This document shows, in pieces, positions 33,265 through 42,615 of a stretch of DNA of 51,612 bases (position 1 is the first letter of the stretch; every line of letters begins with the position of its first letter). A program made the position numbers and the translations under genes. This DNA is from Salibacterium qingdaonense. GTDB lineage: Bacteria > Bacillota > Bacilli > Bacillales > Marinococcaceae. The notes under the pieces were generated by a model that worked only from the letters and a program-made list of their open reading frames with translations, ran no database searches and was not told where the DNA came from. The stretch is from the NCBI RefSeq assembly GCF_900114715.1, contig NZ_FOTY01000021.1:1-51612 (forward strand), written 5' to 3'.

Positions 33265-34305
33265 TTACTGTTCCAGTGCGCTGTCGAGAAAAACGGAGAA
33301 GTGGGCACGTGTTGTTTCGCGGCTCGGTTCAAACTCGCCATCCGCGTTTCCAGTTGTAATGCCGGCTCCGGCAAGTGCCTGGATCTGCTTGTGATAACGG
33401 TGATTGTTCCCAACATCGACGAAAGAACCGTCATAGCTTGTCCCTTCCAAATCAAAAGCGCGGTAGAATACAACCGCCATCTGCTGGCGTGTCATCGGCT
33501 CGTCCGGCATAAATTCATTCTGCTGGTTTCCGTTGATGTAACCTGCTTCACTGACTGCTTTAATGGCCGCAGCGTGGGTACTCTCGGAAGAAACGTCGTT
33601 AAATCCGCTGTCGTTTCCGCTGCGTTCAAGATCAAGAGCTTTCGTCAGAATAGTGGCAGCCTGCTCTCTTGTGATGCTGTCCGAAGGTTCGAATGTGCTG
33701 TTCTGGTAGCCGCTGACGATGCCTTCTTTGCCAAGCTTCGTGATGCTGCCGTGCGCCCAGTAGTCCTCATTTACATCGTGATACTCCCCGTCAGGAAGTT
33801 TTTCAAGAGTCTCTGATTTGACGGCGGAGGCTGTCGCTTTCTCCTCGGATTGGTCGGAAAGAACGCGTTTCGCTCCGACATAACGGTCGCCCCAGTAGTA
33901 CGGGTCATTGATACTTGAAATCATAATGCCATTGGAGCTGGATGCATGAATGAACTGGTTATTTCCAATGTAAATGCCGTTATGCTGAATGCCGGAACCG
34001 TGTGTGAAGAAAACAAGATCGCCTGTCTGCAGGTTTCCTTTGGATACCGATTGGCCGACATTATACTGCGCGGCGGCTGTTCTTGGAAGATCGATTCCGT
34101 TCTTACCGAATACATAGCCTGTAAAGCCGGAGCAGTCGAATCCGGCAGGTGTAGTTCCACCGTAACGGTACGGTGTTCCCAGATGATCTCTTGCTTCCGC
34201 TTCAATATCTTCCGGCGACGCTGCGTCAGCCGCCCCAGGCTGCACAGCAAAAGCTGATAGTAGCAGCACAGCACTAAGTACTGCTGCCATTGTTTTTCTG
34301 ACCAA
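33265..34305 (-). CDS. SLH-anchored NlpC/P60 peptidoglycan endopeptidase
   Basis: A 346-residue protein. Signal peptide about 1-29, NlpC/P60 domain about 30-155 with Cys58 (FDCSGF), His108 (IQHNGIYIG) and His120 (FIHAS), then three SLH domains (about 175-346). It is a wall hydrolase held at the surface by SLH. The first ATG of the frame (34323) precedes the SD GAGGGGTGG; the TTG at 34305 lies 5 bases after it and gives a better signal peptide (LVRKTMAAVL), so TTG is chosen. The reverse domain order from the endopeptidases at 13601 and 16548 shows it is a distinct paralogue. Confidence 0.9.
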   Translation of the reverse strand: MVRKTMAAVLSAVLLLSAFAVQPGAADAASPEDIEAEARDHLGTPYRYGGTTPAGFDCSGFTGYVFGKNGIDLPRTAAAQYNVGQSVSKGNLQTGDLVFFTHGSGIQHNGIYIGNNQFIHASSSNGIMISSINDPYYWGDRYVGAKRVLSDQSEEKATASAVKSETLEKLPDGEYHDVNEDYWAHGSITKLGKEGIVSGYQNSTFEPSDSITREQAATILTKALDLERSGNDSGFNDVSSESTHAAAIKAVSEAGYINGNQQNEFMPDEPMTRQQMAVVFYRAFDLEGTSYDGSFVDVGNNHRYHKQIQALAGAGITTGNADGEFEPSRETTRAHFSVFLDSALEQ

Positions 34306-34746
34306 AATGGCCACCCCTCTCATTATGTAAAAATGTTATATGTATTTATGTGGTGTTTTGAGTTGAATGTCGTGGTCTGTCTTGAAAACACAATTCATAG
34401 TCTAGCATGTAATGGGGCTTCTTGAGTTTACAGTTCAATAACAACTAAAAGACACAATGATACAAAATAACCGTAAAAGCCCCATTCAAAGCTCCAGCTT
34501 TTTTTCTTCTCATTCATTCAATCAAACAAAACCCCTGGCATTAAAGGAAATATTCAGCAGAAACGCCGTTGTAACATTGTTGTAATAGAGATGTTTTTGT
34601 CACAACATTTTCACATGATTTTCTGCAACTTTTTAACACAACAAGGTCCAAAGTCCTACATCAGGAATGGGCTTTGCCTTTTGCACGCACCCGCTGTAAA
34701 ATGAACAGGGAAGCATATCACTAACGAATAACAGGAGACATTACAT
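34306..34746. other. Divergent intergenic region with GTTGTAA-type repeats
   Basis: No gene. TTGTAACATTGTTGTAATAG at 34569-34588 has two TTGTAA copies. Similar GTTGTAA or GTTGTAG words recur in 35670-35830 before the S-layer gene. It must contain promoters for the two divergent genes, which I could not fix. Confidence 0.4.
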
Positions 34747-35592
34747 ATGAAAAAATGGAAAAAAGCCGCCGGAGTGGCAGCAGGGTCCGTTCTCCTTCTA
34801 CTAGCTGCGTGTGGAGAGCGGGAACTGCCGGAAGAAGTGTACGGCGATGCGATGGAGACGATGCAGAATCTCGACAGTGTATATTTCACTGAATCCAACA
34901 CGCTGAACGCGGAAGAAGAAGGAATCAGTACATTTACAAGAGGGGCGCTTCGTTACGGGGACCCGGTAAAGGGGTATATGGAATCCAACATGAACCTCGT
35001 GGAGCTTGAGACGCCGGTCGAACTGGACGTACGGATCGACGGGGAAAACATTCAGACACGCCAGAACGGCGAATGGGAGGAATCCGAGACGAACACCGCG
35101 CAGATTCAGTCCATGCTCCGTCCGAACGAAGATCTCACCTTCTTTCTTGAATTTGAAAACGAGTTTCTAATGAAAGAAGTTACAGATGTCGAGGACACAC
35201 CGGATTATTATGAAGTGTCCTTTAAAGGAACCGAAGAACGGCATAAAGCACTCGCCGAAAAGAAACTAAGCTCCCTCGGTGTTATGCCGGAGGGCGGATT
35301 AAGTGAAGAGCAGCTGAACGGGATGACGCTTGACGGGATCGAAATGACCGCGTTCATTGATAAGGAAACGAGACGGTTGAATGGCTATGATACGAGCTTT
35401 ACGTTTACGGTCGAACTTGGTGGTGAGCTGCGCTCCTTTAATGAACAAACGAACGTCCGGTATGAAGATCACAATAATGTAGAAGGCAATCTCGAAGAAT
35501 TTATCCAGCAGAAAGTAAAAGAAATCGAACAGCAGCAGATGGAGGAACAGGAATCCGAAAGCGGGTCCGGTTCTTCTTCCGATCCTGCATAA
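34747..35592 (+). CDS. Secreted lipoprotein, DUF6612-like
   Basis: A 281-residue lipoprotein. The lipobox LLAAC places the lipidated Cys at residue 22. The mature part resembles the LppX/LolA-like lipoproteins of Firmicutes (DUF6612): SVYFTESNTLN; the GEWEESETNT segment; FNEQTNVRYEDHNNV near the end. It is similar in plan to the C-terminal domain of the SLH protein at 11740. A Gln/Glu-rich tail ends in a Ser/Gly run. SD AGGAGA. Function unknown; possibly a carrier of hydrophobic ligands or a surface sensor. Confidence 0.8.
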   Translation: MKKWKKAAGVAAGSVLLLLAACGERELPEEVYGDAMETMQNLDSVYFTESNTLNAEEEGISTFTRGALRYGDPVKGYMESNMNLVELETPVELDVRIDGENIQTRQNGEWEESETNTAQIQSMLRPNEDLTFFLEFENEFLMKEVTDVEDTPDYYEVSFKGTEERHKALAEKKLSSLGVMPEGGLSEEQLNGMTLDGIEMTAFIDKETRRLNGYDTSFTFTVELGGELRSFNEQTNVRYEDHNNVEGNLEEFIQQKVKEIEQQQMEEQESESGSGSSSDPA

Positions 35593-35596
35593 CAAA

Positions 35597-35635
35597 GGAC
35601 CGGTCCGCGTACACATACGAGGGCCGGTTTTATTA
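35597..35635 (+). terminator. Terminator after the lipoprotein gene
   Basis: ACCGGTCC (35599-35606) pairs with GGGCCGGT (35621-35628) with one G-T pair, followed by a T-rich tail. Confidence 0.65.
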
Positions 35636-35904
35636 CGCTTTTTTTAACAAAAAGGAAATCTTTCCGTGACACGGTTGTAAAATTCATGGTGTATTATGGA
35701 AGAAAAACATCAGCAAGTGGTAAGTGAGTCTATAATAAATGCCCGAAACTCCCAGTTCTATTAAAATGAGATTACAAACAATGTTACAGGGTAGCCATTC
35801 GGAGGAAATTGTTGTAGAATTCTTGTAGATAGCGTCATAATATGAAGTAGATTAACAGACGCGGCACATTATACTTCCACGTGCAGGAAATGGTCACCCA
35901 CGAA

Positions 35905-35933
35905 TTGACAGCCTGCGAATTGGTACGTATAAT
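35905..35933 (+). promoter_or_regulatory. Consensus sigma-A promoter of the S-layer gene
   Basis: TTGACA (35905-35910), a 17-bp spacer and TATAAT (35928-35933) match the sigma-A consensus at all 12 positions. Transcription would start near 35940, leaving a leader of about 180 nt. Confidence 0.9.
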
Positions 35934-35939
35934 AAATCT

Positions 35940-36121
35940 TGCAGTTTTTTAGCAGATTTATGAATTCCTAACGGACGGAGGCGCTTTCATCGATGATTCC
36001 GATGACCCGATGATAGATCGTCGAGGAACCAGATGACGTGCGATCGTCTCTGAAAGTTAGAAACAAGTATTCTATCAAAACTGAGATAGAGTGCTTCATA
36101 CAAAAGGAGGAAATATTGCAT
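35940..36121 (+). promoter_or_regulatory. Long 5' leader of the S-layer gene
   Basis: The leader has a hairpin (AGATGACG at 36031-36038 with CGTCTCT at 36045-36051) and a possible six-codon reading frame (ATG 35993 to TGA 36013) behind GGAGG. Then comes the true SD AAAGGAGG, 11 bases before ATG 36122. Long structured leaders are common for stable S-layer mRNAs. Confidence 0.6.
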
Positions 36122-39100
36122 ATGGCTTATCAACCTAAGTCTTACCGCAGATTTCTAGCATCTTCCGTATCTGCAGCAGTCGTAGCGTCTGCAGCAGCAG
36201 CGGTACCTGCGGATGTACAGCAAGCGGATGCAGCGGAGTCTTTCACTGATGTATCCAACGATTACTGGGCCTCGGAGTCTATTCAGCGTCTAGCTGACGA
36301 AGGTATCATCAACGGGTACCCAGATGGTACATACGGCCCGGGAGAAGACATCAACCGCGGTCAGGTTGCTGAACTTCTTGTTAACGCGTTTGATCTCGAA
36401 GTAAATCAAAACGCTGAATCTTCCTTTGACGACCTGAACGATGACAGTTACTACACTCCATTTGCTGAAGCTGTAGAAGAAGCTGGCTACATCACAGGCC
36501 GCGAAGACGGCACTATGTTTGCTGCTGGCATGGATCTCAGCCGTGAGCAGATGGCAACTATCCTTGTGCGTGCGTTCAACCTTGAAGCTCAGGAAGACAG
36601 CGACGCAAACGTTGCTGACCTTGATGAAGCAAACGCAAGCCACCAGGAAAACATCCAGATTCTTGCGGACTACGACATCACGTCCACTGAGAACGATATG
36701 TTCCGTCCGAAAGAAACGGTTAACCGTGCTCAGTTTGCAACTTTCCTTGACCGTGCCCTTGAAGTACAGGAGCCGCAATCCATCTCTAACGTAAGTACTC
36801 TTACCGGTGACGGTCACGTACTTTCTGTTGAATTTACTAGACCGTACCGTGAAAATCTTTCCGCGTCAGACATCATGATTGCAGAAAGTGACAGTGGTGA
36901 GCGCAAAGGTGTTGAAAGTGTAAGTCTTGCTGCAGACGGCATGTCCGCTCAAATCACACTTTTTGATGACACCAGCGACAACGCTCCTGATGAAATTCAA
37001 GAAGGCGTACAGCACGACATTCAAGTTGGCGACCTTTCCACTACGTTCACTCGTGATCAATTCCTTAACGATGATGATAACGCCCGCGTTACATCCGTTA
37101 ACGACGATGACCGCGAATTCACCGTTACGTATAATGAAGATAACGGAGACGGTGATGAAACAACTGTTACTCTCGATGTTCCGGAAGACAGCGACTTTAA
37201 CTTCCAGCAGGCGCTTGGTCATGAAATCAGCGTTTGGTATGACGGTGATAACAACCTCACCAATTACGAGTTGATTCAACATGAAGATACGCTGAACACA
37301 GCTATCGAAGTGACGGAAAACAACGAAATCGAAACCGTTGAAGGCGGCAATGCTCACGACCTCGCTGAGGATGTAACATTCACCGTAAATGACGGCTCCG
37401 ATGACGAAATTGTTGCTGAAGGCACTGATGAAGTAGAAGAAGAAGGTCTTGTCGATCAAGAGTATGACTACGCAAAAGTCATCTTCAACGACAACGGCGA
37501 TGTGCAGCGCGTTTACGCGTACGACTTCAGCAACAACGAACCGATCCTTACTGAGTCTGTAGACGGCAGTGTTGTAATCGGCCGTGACTCTGATGAGTTG
37601 GATCTCGAAGATTACAGAATCGTAAAGAATGGTCAGCAAATTGCACCTGAAGATATCCAGGAAGGCGACGTTGTCTTCTATAACGAAGATGCATACGATG
37701 GCGATGGCTTTGCAGTAGTCGGCACAAACACCGAAAGCGGAGCTATCGAGAACGTCTACGACGATTCCTTTGACTTTGAGGGTACAACTTACGACTATAA
37801 CGACGACAGTAACGATCTCGGCACTGTGCAGTATCTTGACGAAGACGGTGAATTCGCTGATCTTGGTGAAGATGAAGCGGAAGCACTCATGGATGCTGGC
37901 GATGTTACCCTTTACAAGAACTTCAAAGGTGACCTTGTTTATGTAACAGGTGCCACTGACGGTATTGAGCAAACTTACAATGCGTTCTATCTGCAAGGTA
38001 TGGCATCTCCTTATGTCAGCAGCACAGGCGATGTAAGTGTAGAGCTTGAAGGTGTTAATTCCGAAGGCAATTCGTATCTCTATGACTTTGCACCTGATTC
38101 CCTAGACGAAATCACTGTTCAAACAAGTGACGGCGAAAAAGTATACGAGACAAATCAAACCATTCCAGATGGTGATGAAGAAGACTCAGCGGACGAAATT
38201 GACGAATTTGCTCTTGCCGAAGGCAGCAGTGATAATCTTTCACTGATTAGTGCGGACGAGACTGCTGGTCCAATTAGTGGAGATACATTCCTTGTTGCTC
38301 TTAACGATTCCGGCGATATTATCAATGACGAAGTTGTTGTTAACCTTTCCGAGTATGGTAGTGATCTTGGTGAAGATTACAGCAACAACGTTATCAATGT
38401 AGGCGAAGATTCCGATGGTAATGTTCAAGAACTCGAATTCTTCGATAATGTTTCATCTCTTAATAACAGCATTGATGAGGATTCGGATTATGCTAATGGA
38501 AGTCTTCTGGAAGACAGCACCCTCGTTTACGATGTATCTGACGCCGACATGCTTGATCCGGACGAAGAAGATGTAAACATCACAACATGGGGCGACCTTA
38601 AAGAAGGCGGCGTTGACATCAATGCTGGTGAGGCTGCCGTTTACTCTGATGAAGATGACCGCGTAACCCATCTTGTAACGTATGAAGATGTTATCAGCAG
38701 CGGTGAAGAACACACTGCAGTCATCAAAGATGTTCAAACTTCCGATGACGACATCGTGCGTGTAGACGTTCTTGTGAACGGTGAAGAAAGAACGTACGAA
38801 GTTAACGACCTGGACCCTGGTTTTGATGTTAGTGAAGGTAGCGTTGTTGAAATCGAAGTTAATGATGCGGATGATCTTATCACAGGATTTAATGATCTGA
38901 ATAATGCTGGTGAAAACAATGATGAAGATCGTCTTGTATCAGGCACAGTGATTGAAGACGGTGTGAGCGTTGGAGACGATGAAGTTACGGTAAACATCGA
39001 TGGTGAAGAGGAAACATTTGAGCTTGCCAATGACGGTGCCGTTTATGATGCATCCGACAACGATGCGGACGACTACTCCGTTGAAAACCTTCGTGATATT

Positions 39101-40705
39101 GAAGATGGTGACAACGTAACAATTGCTAAACCTTCTGAAGACAGTGGCTTTGCTGATGCCGTTGTTAAGACTGGCGAAGGCAATCAAGAAGATGACCAGC
39201 AATCTTCCATTAATGGTGAAACGTATGAAGGATATAGTTCCGCAGATAATGAAGTGATTCTTGATGGTGAAACTTATCCTGTTACGGACTCTGTTGGCTC
39301 TTTCTTTGGTAACAATGATTCTGCTCTGAATGGTAATGACATTAGTGTTGACACTTCTACCGATGGAACAGTCACTTCTGTTACTGGTTTAGAAATCAAC
39401 AATGACAATACAGATATCTCAACAACATCGGACTTTACAATTAATGGCGACGTTGTTGTGAACGGTCAAGATGTATCACTAGATGGATTGACTATCACTG
39501 GTGATCTCATTGTTACACAAGATAGTGACTTTGATGCTTCTAATGTAGAGGTGCAAGGTGAAACTAACATTGAGAATGGTGATGGAAGCACTGCAAAATT
39601 CACTAATTCCACACTAGCAACTGTTAATGTAAATTATGATGAACATGTATCCCTTCAAGGAACGACTACAGCTGATACTGTTAACCTTGCTTCTGATGGA
39701 GCTGATCTTGAGTTGGCAGCTGAGGCTGAGGTTTCCACTACTAATGTAACTGCTGCTAACACTACGATTTCTGGTTCAGGGTCTATTTCGACTCTTAATG
39801 AAGAAGATGGCAATGAAACTTCTTTGGACGGTAATGTAACAGTAGATGATGAATCTAGTGAAGATACTCTTGCACCAGAGCCAGTTACCAACCTTTCTTT
39901 TGAAGACACAAATTATACTGATGGCGAAGTTAGTGGTGATATTACATTTACAGCTTCGACTTCAGATGAGGTTGATACTACAACAGTTTCTGTTAATGGA
40001 TCTACAGAAAATGTAAGTGAATCAAGCACAAGCGGTGACGAAGTAACTTATACAGTCTCTGGTCAATCTGTAGAAGAAGGTAGTCAAATTGAAGTTGTAG
40101 TTGCAGATGCTGCTGACAATGAAGCATCACAAACACTTGATATCGAAGATCAAACGCCGATTGATGAGTTGAATGCATTCAGCATTGAAGATACTGAAAG
40201 TGCTCAAACGGATGCTGAAAATCTTCTTTCTAGTCATAGTGATGATATCGGTGTGGATGTAAGCACTGTAGATAGTGATCATAGCGCTTCGTTCTCTGGT
40301 CCTGTAGCAGAAGATGTATTTGAGACAAGACCTGAAGGTGGATTTTCTGACTTTGATGAGGTCCAATCTCACATTAATGCTTCTGCAAATGTAAGAACTG
40401 CATTTAAGGATGCAGTAGCAAATAGTGAAGATGTGAAAACAGTAAGTGAGGTTTCCAGCATTATTGAAAATGTTAGAACCACCGTTGAAAATAATAGCGA
40501 ATATCTTAACGGCTTCCTTACAACATCAGACATGACTACTGATGAGTTCATCACTTATCTAGAGGACTTAGCTTCTGATGTAGAGAATGCACAAGATACT
40601 TCAGCTGTTATTTCTGCTGCTACTGAATACAGTGGCTCTAACTTCGGTCCACTACTTACAGAGATTGAAGCAGCTGTTTCTACAGATGATAGTACTGCTG
40701 AATAA
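36122..40705 (+). CDS. S-layer-like protein with three N-terminal SLH domains
   Basis: A 1527-residue, very acidic secreted protein. Signal peptide about 1-38 (FLASSVSAAVVASAAAAV), three SLH domains about 39-225, a long Asp/Glu/Asn-rich middle, a beta-helix-like section about 1100-1240 (FTINGDVVVNGQDVSL; LTITGDLIVTQ), an Ig-like segment about 1258-1345 and a helical tail. I saw no Cys. ATG 36122 is chosen because of AAAGGAGG upstream; the longer frame lacks an SD. The perfect promoter and size fit the major surface-layer protein. Codons from about 39200 onward are more often A/T-ended than before, suggesting a mosaic gene. Confidence 0.88.
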   Translation: MAYQPKSYRRFLASSVSAAVVASAAAAVPADVQQADAAESFTDVSNDYWASESIQRLADEGIINGYPDGTYGPGEDINRGQVAELLVNAFDLEVNQNAESSFDDLNDDSYYTPFAEAVEEAGYITGREDGTMFAAGMDLSREQMATILVRAFNLEAQEDSDANVADLDEANASHQENIQILADYDITSTENDMFRPKETVNRAQFATFLDRALEVQEPQSISNVSTLTGDGHVLSVEFTRPYRENLSASDIMIAESDSGERKGVESVSLAADGMSAQITLFDDTSDNAPDEIQEGVQHDIQVGDLSTTFTRDQFLNDDDNARVTSVNDDDREFTVTYNEDNGDGDETTVTLDVPEDSDFNFQQALGHEISVWYDGDNNLTNYELIQHEDTLNTAIEVTENNEIETVEGGNAHDLAEDVTFTVNDGSDDEIVAEGTDEVEEEGLVDQEYDYAKVIFNDNGDVQRVYAYDFSNNEPILTESVDGSVVIGRDSDELDLEDYRIVKNGQQIAPEDIQEGDVVFYNEDAYDGDGFAVVGTNTESGAIENVYDDSFDFEGTTYDYNDDSNDLGTVQYLDEDGEFADLGEDEAEALMDAGDVTLYKNFKGDLVYVTGATDGIEQTYNAFYLQGMASPYVSSTGDVSVELEGVNSEGNSYLYDFAPDSLDEITVQTSDGEKVYETNQTIPDGDEEDSADEIDEFALAEGSSDNLSLISADETAGPISGDTFLVALNDSGDIINDEVVVNLSEYGSDLGEDYSNNVINVGEDSDGNVQELEFFDNVSSLNNSIDEDSDYANGSLLEDSTLVYDVSDADMLDPDEEDVNITTWGDLKEGGVDINAGEAAVYSDEDDRVTHLVTYEDVISSGEEHTAVIKDVQTSDDDIVRVDVLVNGEERTYEVNDLDPGFDVSEGSVVEIEVNDADDLITGFNDLNNAGENNDEDRLVSGTVIEDGVSVGDDEVTVNIDGEEETFELANDGAVYDASDNDADDYSVENLRDIEDGDNVTIAKPSEDSGFADAVVKTGEGNQEDDQQSSINGETYEGYSSADNEVILDGETYPVTDSVGSFFGNNDSALNGNDISVDTSTDGTVTSVTGLEINNDNTDISTTSDFTINGDVVVNGQDVSLDGLTITGDLIVTQDSDFDASNVEVQGETNIENGDGSTAKFTNSTLATVNVNYDEHVSLQGTTTADTVNLASDGADLELAAEAEVSTTNVTAANTTISGSGSISTLNEEDGNETSLDGNVTVDDESSEDTLAPEPVTNLSFEDTNYTDGEVSGDITFTASTSDEVDTTTVSVNGSTENVSESSTSGDEVTYTVSGQSVEEGSQIEVVVADAADNEASQTLDIEDQTPIDELNAFSIEDTESAQTDAENLLSSHSDDIGVDVSTVDSDHSASFSGPVAEDVFETRPEGGFSDFDEVQSHINASANVRTAFKDAVANSEDVKTVSEVSSIIENVRTTVENNSEYLNGFLTTSDMTTDEFITYLEDLASDVENAQDTSAVISAATEYSGSNFGPLLTEIEAAVSTDDSTAE

Positions 40706-40757
40706 TCAAAACGAAACGTTCCTTTATAAACTAGCAATCTAGTGAAAAAAGGAAAGA

Positions 40758-40798
40758 AATCCCCGAGTGATAAGTGCCTGACACTCCTCGGGGTTTTT
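40758..40798 (+). terminator. Terminator of the S-layer gene
   Basis: CCCCGAG (40761-40767) with CTCGGGG (40787-40793), extended inside by AGTG/CACT, followed by five T. Confidence 0.85.
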
Positions 40799-40799
40799 C

Positions 40800-41340
40800 T
40801 TTAACTGTTCTGTTGATGTGAAAGGTGAAAGTCCTTTTCCTGTGAAACAGCCTACATTCGCAGGTGCCTGATCCTCCTGCATCCGGTGATGCCCTGCCGT
40901 GGCAGAAAGGGTGAAGTCAGGTGAAGACGTACTCTCGAAAGAGAGGCGGGGCTCCTTCAAAGATGGCTATGGCTAATGACGTGAACCCATGATGATCCAA
41001 GTAGAGGTAGTGAATATCAGGTAAAACGCTAGTAGGTTGGTATTTATCCCTGTATCGGCAAGGATGCAGCGGCGATTGGAATAATTCAGGCTGTTACACC
41101 AGTCGTTCTCTATCTTGAATAGTGGGGACCTACGGTCATCAAACAAAGGGATAAACAGAACGGAACGTTTGAAGCTTTATAGGAAGAGATGAGGCAGCAT
41201 CTACGATGCCTATGAAGTGGCAGCGGGTTTGTAGTAGTGATGATAGCTGGCCGATTGTATTGCCCTGGTAACAGGACAAGAGGAGAAAACCAGCAGTAGC
41301 GAAGGAACCCAGTCAGTGATTTTCTCACAAGGTTTATTTC
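40800..41340 (+). ncRNA. Large structured RNA candidate, possibly the 5' domains of a group II intron
   Basis: About 540 bp with no credible coding frame but dense local pairing: AAAGG-N7-CCTTT (40821-40837), GCAGG/CCTGC (40860-40880), GCATC-CGGT-GATGC (40879-40892), CTGCC-GT-GGCAG (40894-40905) and CTCTC-GAAA-GAGAG (40932-40945, a GNRA tetraloop). The GGTGAAAGTCC start and purine-rich linkers remind me of domain I-III of bacterial group II introns. No reverse transcriptase gene and no domain V follows, so if it is an intron it is truncated. Identity is uncertain. Confidence 0.45.
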
Positions 41341-41356
41341 CCTAAAAACTATTTTA

Positions 41357-41388
41357 GCCGTCTCCCATGTGGGAGGCGGCATTTTTTT
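41357..41388 (+). terminator. Terminator-like hairpin after the structured RNA
   Basis: GCCGTCTCCC (41357-41366) / GGGAGGCGGC (41371-41380) around ATGT, then a run of seven T. It would end a transcript covering the structured region. Confidence 0.8.
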
Positions 41389-41501
41389 GATACTAAATGA
41401 TGAACAGGCAACATAATTTCCATATTTTCTGTTGTTCTGCCGTGACTGCTTGGGTTTGAGACATTTAATATAAATTAGATAGGTCAATCTATCATGATAT
41501 A

Positions 41502-41536
41502 CCTCAGTTCTTATTCGGAACTGGGGTTATTTTTAT
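41502..41536 (+). terminator. Terminator-like hairpin before the mobile region
   Basis: CCTCAGTTC (41502-41510) pairs with GAACTGGGG (41518-41526), followed by TTATTTTTA. It lies just upstream of the SD of the RadC-like gene, so it may insulate or attenuate that gene. Confidence 0.55.
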
Positions 41537-41554
41537 TTATCAAGGAGGAATAAG

Positions 41555-42064
41555 ATGAAACGTTATGAAAAGCCAAAGCAGAACGAGCCGGAAGAATTAG
41601 AAACCAATTCGGAGCAGGTCCAGGGACAGCATGTAGCCATGCTTACACTTCAGATGGTGAAAACCGGATATTTATGGTACAGCGACACCGCTATTCGTTC
41701 GCCGGAAGATGCTTATCAGTTGCTCCGGGACTTTTTAGGCCAGCCGGACAGGGAAAATTTTGTTGTGATGACATTAGATACTAAAAATCAGCCTACATCC
41801 ATCTATACGGCTCATATAGGTGATCTTAATGGCTCAGTCATTCACCCCAGAGAAATTTTTAAGACTTCGATTATGTCGAACTCGGCATCGATCATTCTTT
41901 GTCATAATCACCCCTCCGGTATTCTACAGCCGAGCTCGGAGGACCTTGAAGCGACTAGGCAAGTAATGGAATCTGGAAGCGTATTGAGGATAGATGTGCT
42001 GGATCACTTAATTTTGGGGAATCAGGATGATTTTCTATCTCTGAAAGAAAAAGGTTATATGTAA
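41555..42064 (+). CDS. RadC/JAB-domain (MPN+) protein
   Basis: A 169-residue protein with the JAMM metal motif: Glu100 (HPREIFK), His117-x-His119 in CHNHPSG, Ser121 and Asp130 (PSSEDLEAT). This is the RadC C-terminal JAB domain without the N-terminal helix-hairpin-helix domain, the form found on plasmids, integrative elements and phages. Members are predicted metal-dependent hydrolases of unclear substrate; the name RadC does not imply proven DNA repair. SD AAGGAGG precedes ATG. It opens a run of small genes in the same direction. Confidence 0.9.
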   Translation: MKRYEKPKQNEPEELETNSEQVQGQHVAMLTLQMVKTGYLWYSDTAIRSPEDAYQLLRDFLGQPDRENFVVMTLDTKNQPTSIYTAHIGDLNGSVIHPREIFKTSIMSNSASIILCHNHPSGILQPSSEDLEATRQVMESGSVLRIDVLDHLILGNQDDFLSLKEKGYM

Positions 42065-42108
42065 CCAGGAAATAAAGAAAGCAACAGAAAACCAAAGGAG
42101 GCTCATAC

Positions 42109-42288
42109 ATGACGAAAGAACTGATTGGATATCACCGTGTTATGGAAGAAGGAAAAGTATTATACAGGCCGTATTATCATGACTTTACTTTTGGAACACC
42201 AATGTCCAGGCAGAAATTATTGATGGAACTACTAAAGGAAATGAAAGCAGAAGAGAAAACAGTTCTCCAGCAGAAAGAAACAGGATGA
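42109..42288 (+). CDS. Small hypothetical protein, 59 residues
   Basis: AAAGGAGG precedes ATG at 42109. The product, MTKELIGYHR to VLQQKETG, is hydrophilic with a helical, Lys/Glu-rich C-terminal half. No family recognised. It lies 44 bp after the RadC-like gene and 16 bp before the next, so it is probably part of the same operon. Confidence 0.7.
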   Translation: MTKELIGYHRVMEEGKVLYRPYYHDFTFGTPMSRQKLLMELLKEMKAEEKTVLQQKETG

Positions 42289-42304
42289 GAAAGGGGAGAC
42301 AGGA

Positions 42305-42613
42305 ATGGAGGAAGTAGAATGGTTTATAGATTCTTTAGAGACCACCTTTCAAATATCGGTGGACAGGAAGGAAGTAAGTTATGAGGGAACGGAACTCTAT
42401 TTAGATGAAATTGACCCTGTTCTCGTGCCAACGGAAATATTGAATCACATGCCCATAGCATTATTATTTGAAACAATGATAGTGGTTGATAAAGAAGGAA
42501 CAGAATGGCTGGGTGCGATTGCCCTGCATCCAACAACAATGGAGTGGTGCCTGCAGGTGATGTTCAGAGATGGACAGCCTGTCTATCGCCGTACCATGAT
42601 GAAGGAGGACTAA
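42305..42613 (+). CDS. Hypothetical protein, 102 residues
   Basis: ATG follows GAAAGGGGAGACAGG. An acidic, compact-looking alpha/beta protein (SYEGTELYLDEIDPVLVP; AIALHPTTMEWCLQVMFRDG) with no signal or membrane segment. No family recognised. It is followed within 2 bp by the next gene, indicating coupling. Confidence 0.7.
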   Translation: MEEVEWFIDSLETTFQISVDRKEVSYEGTELYLDEIDPVLVPTEILNHMPIALLFETMIVVDKEGTEWLGAIALHPTTMEWCLQVMFRDGQPVYRRTMMKED

Positions 42614-42615
42614 AA

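Noticed and set aside
36038-36121. Longer S-layer protein starting at GTG 36038
   Set aside because: It lacks an SD and would put charged residues before the signal peptide; ATG 36122 has AAAGGAGG.
40800-41340. OLE RNA
   Set aside because: OLE RNA normally sits beside its partner protein gene in a different chromosomal neighbourhood, and the sequence does not recall it. A group II intron remnant or another RNA fits better.
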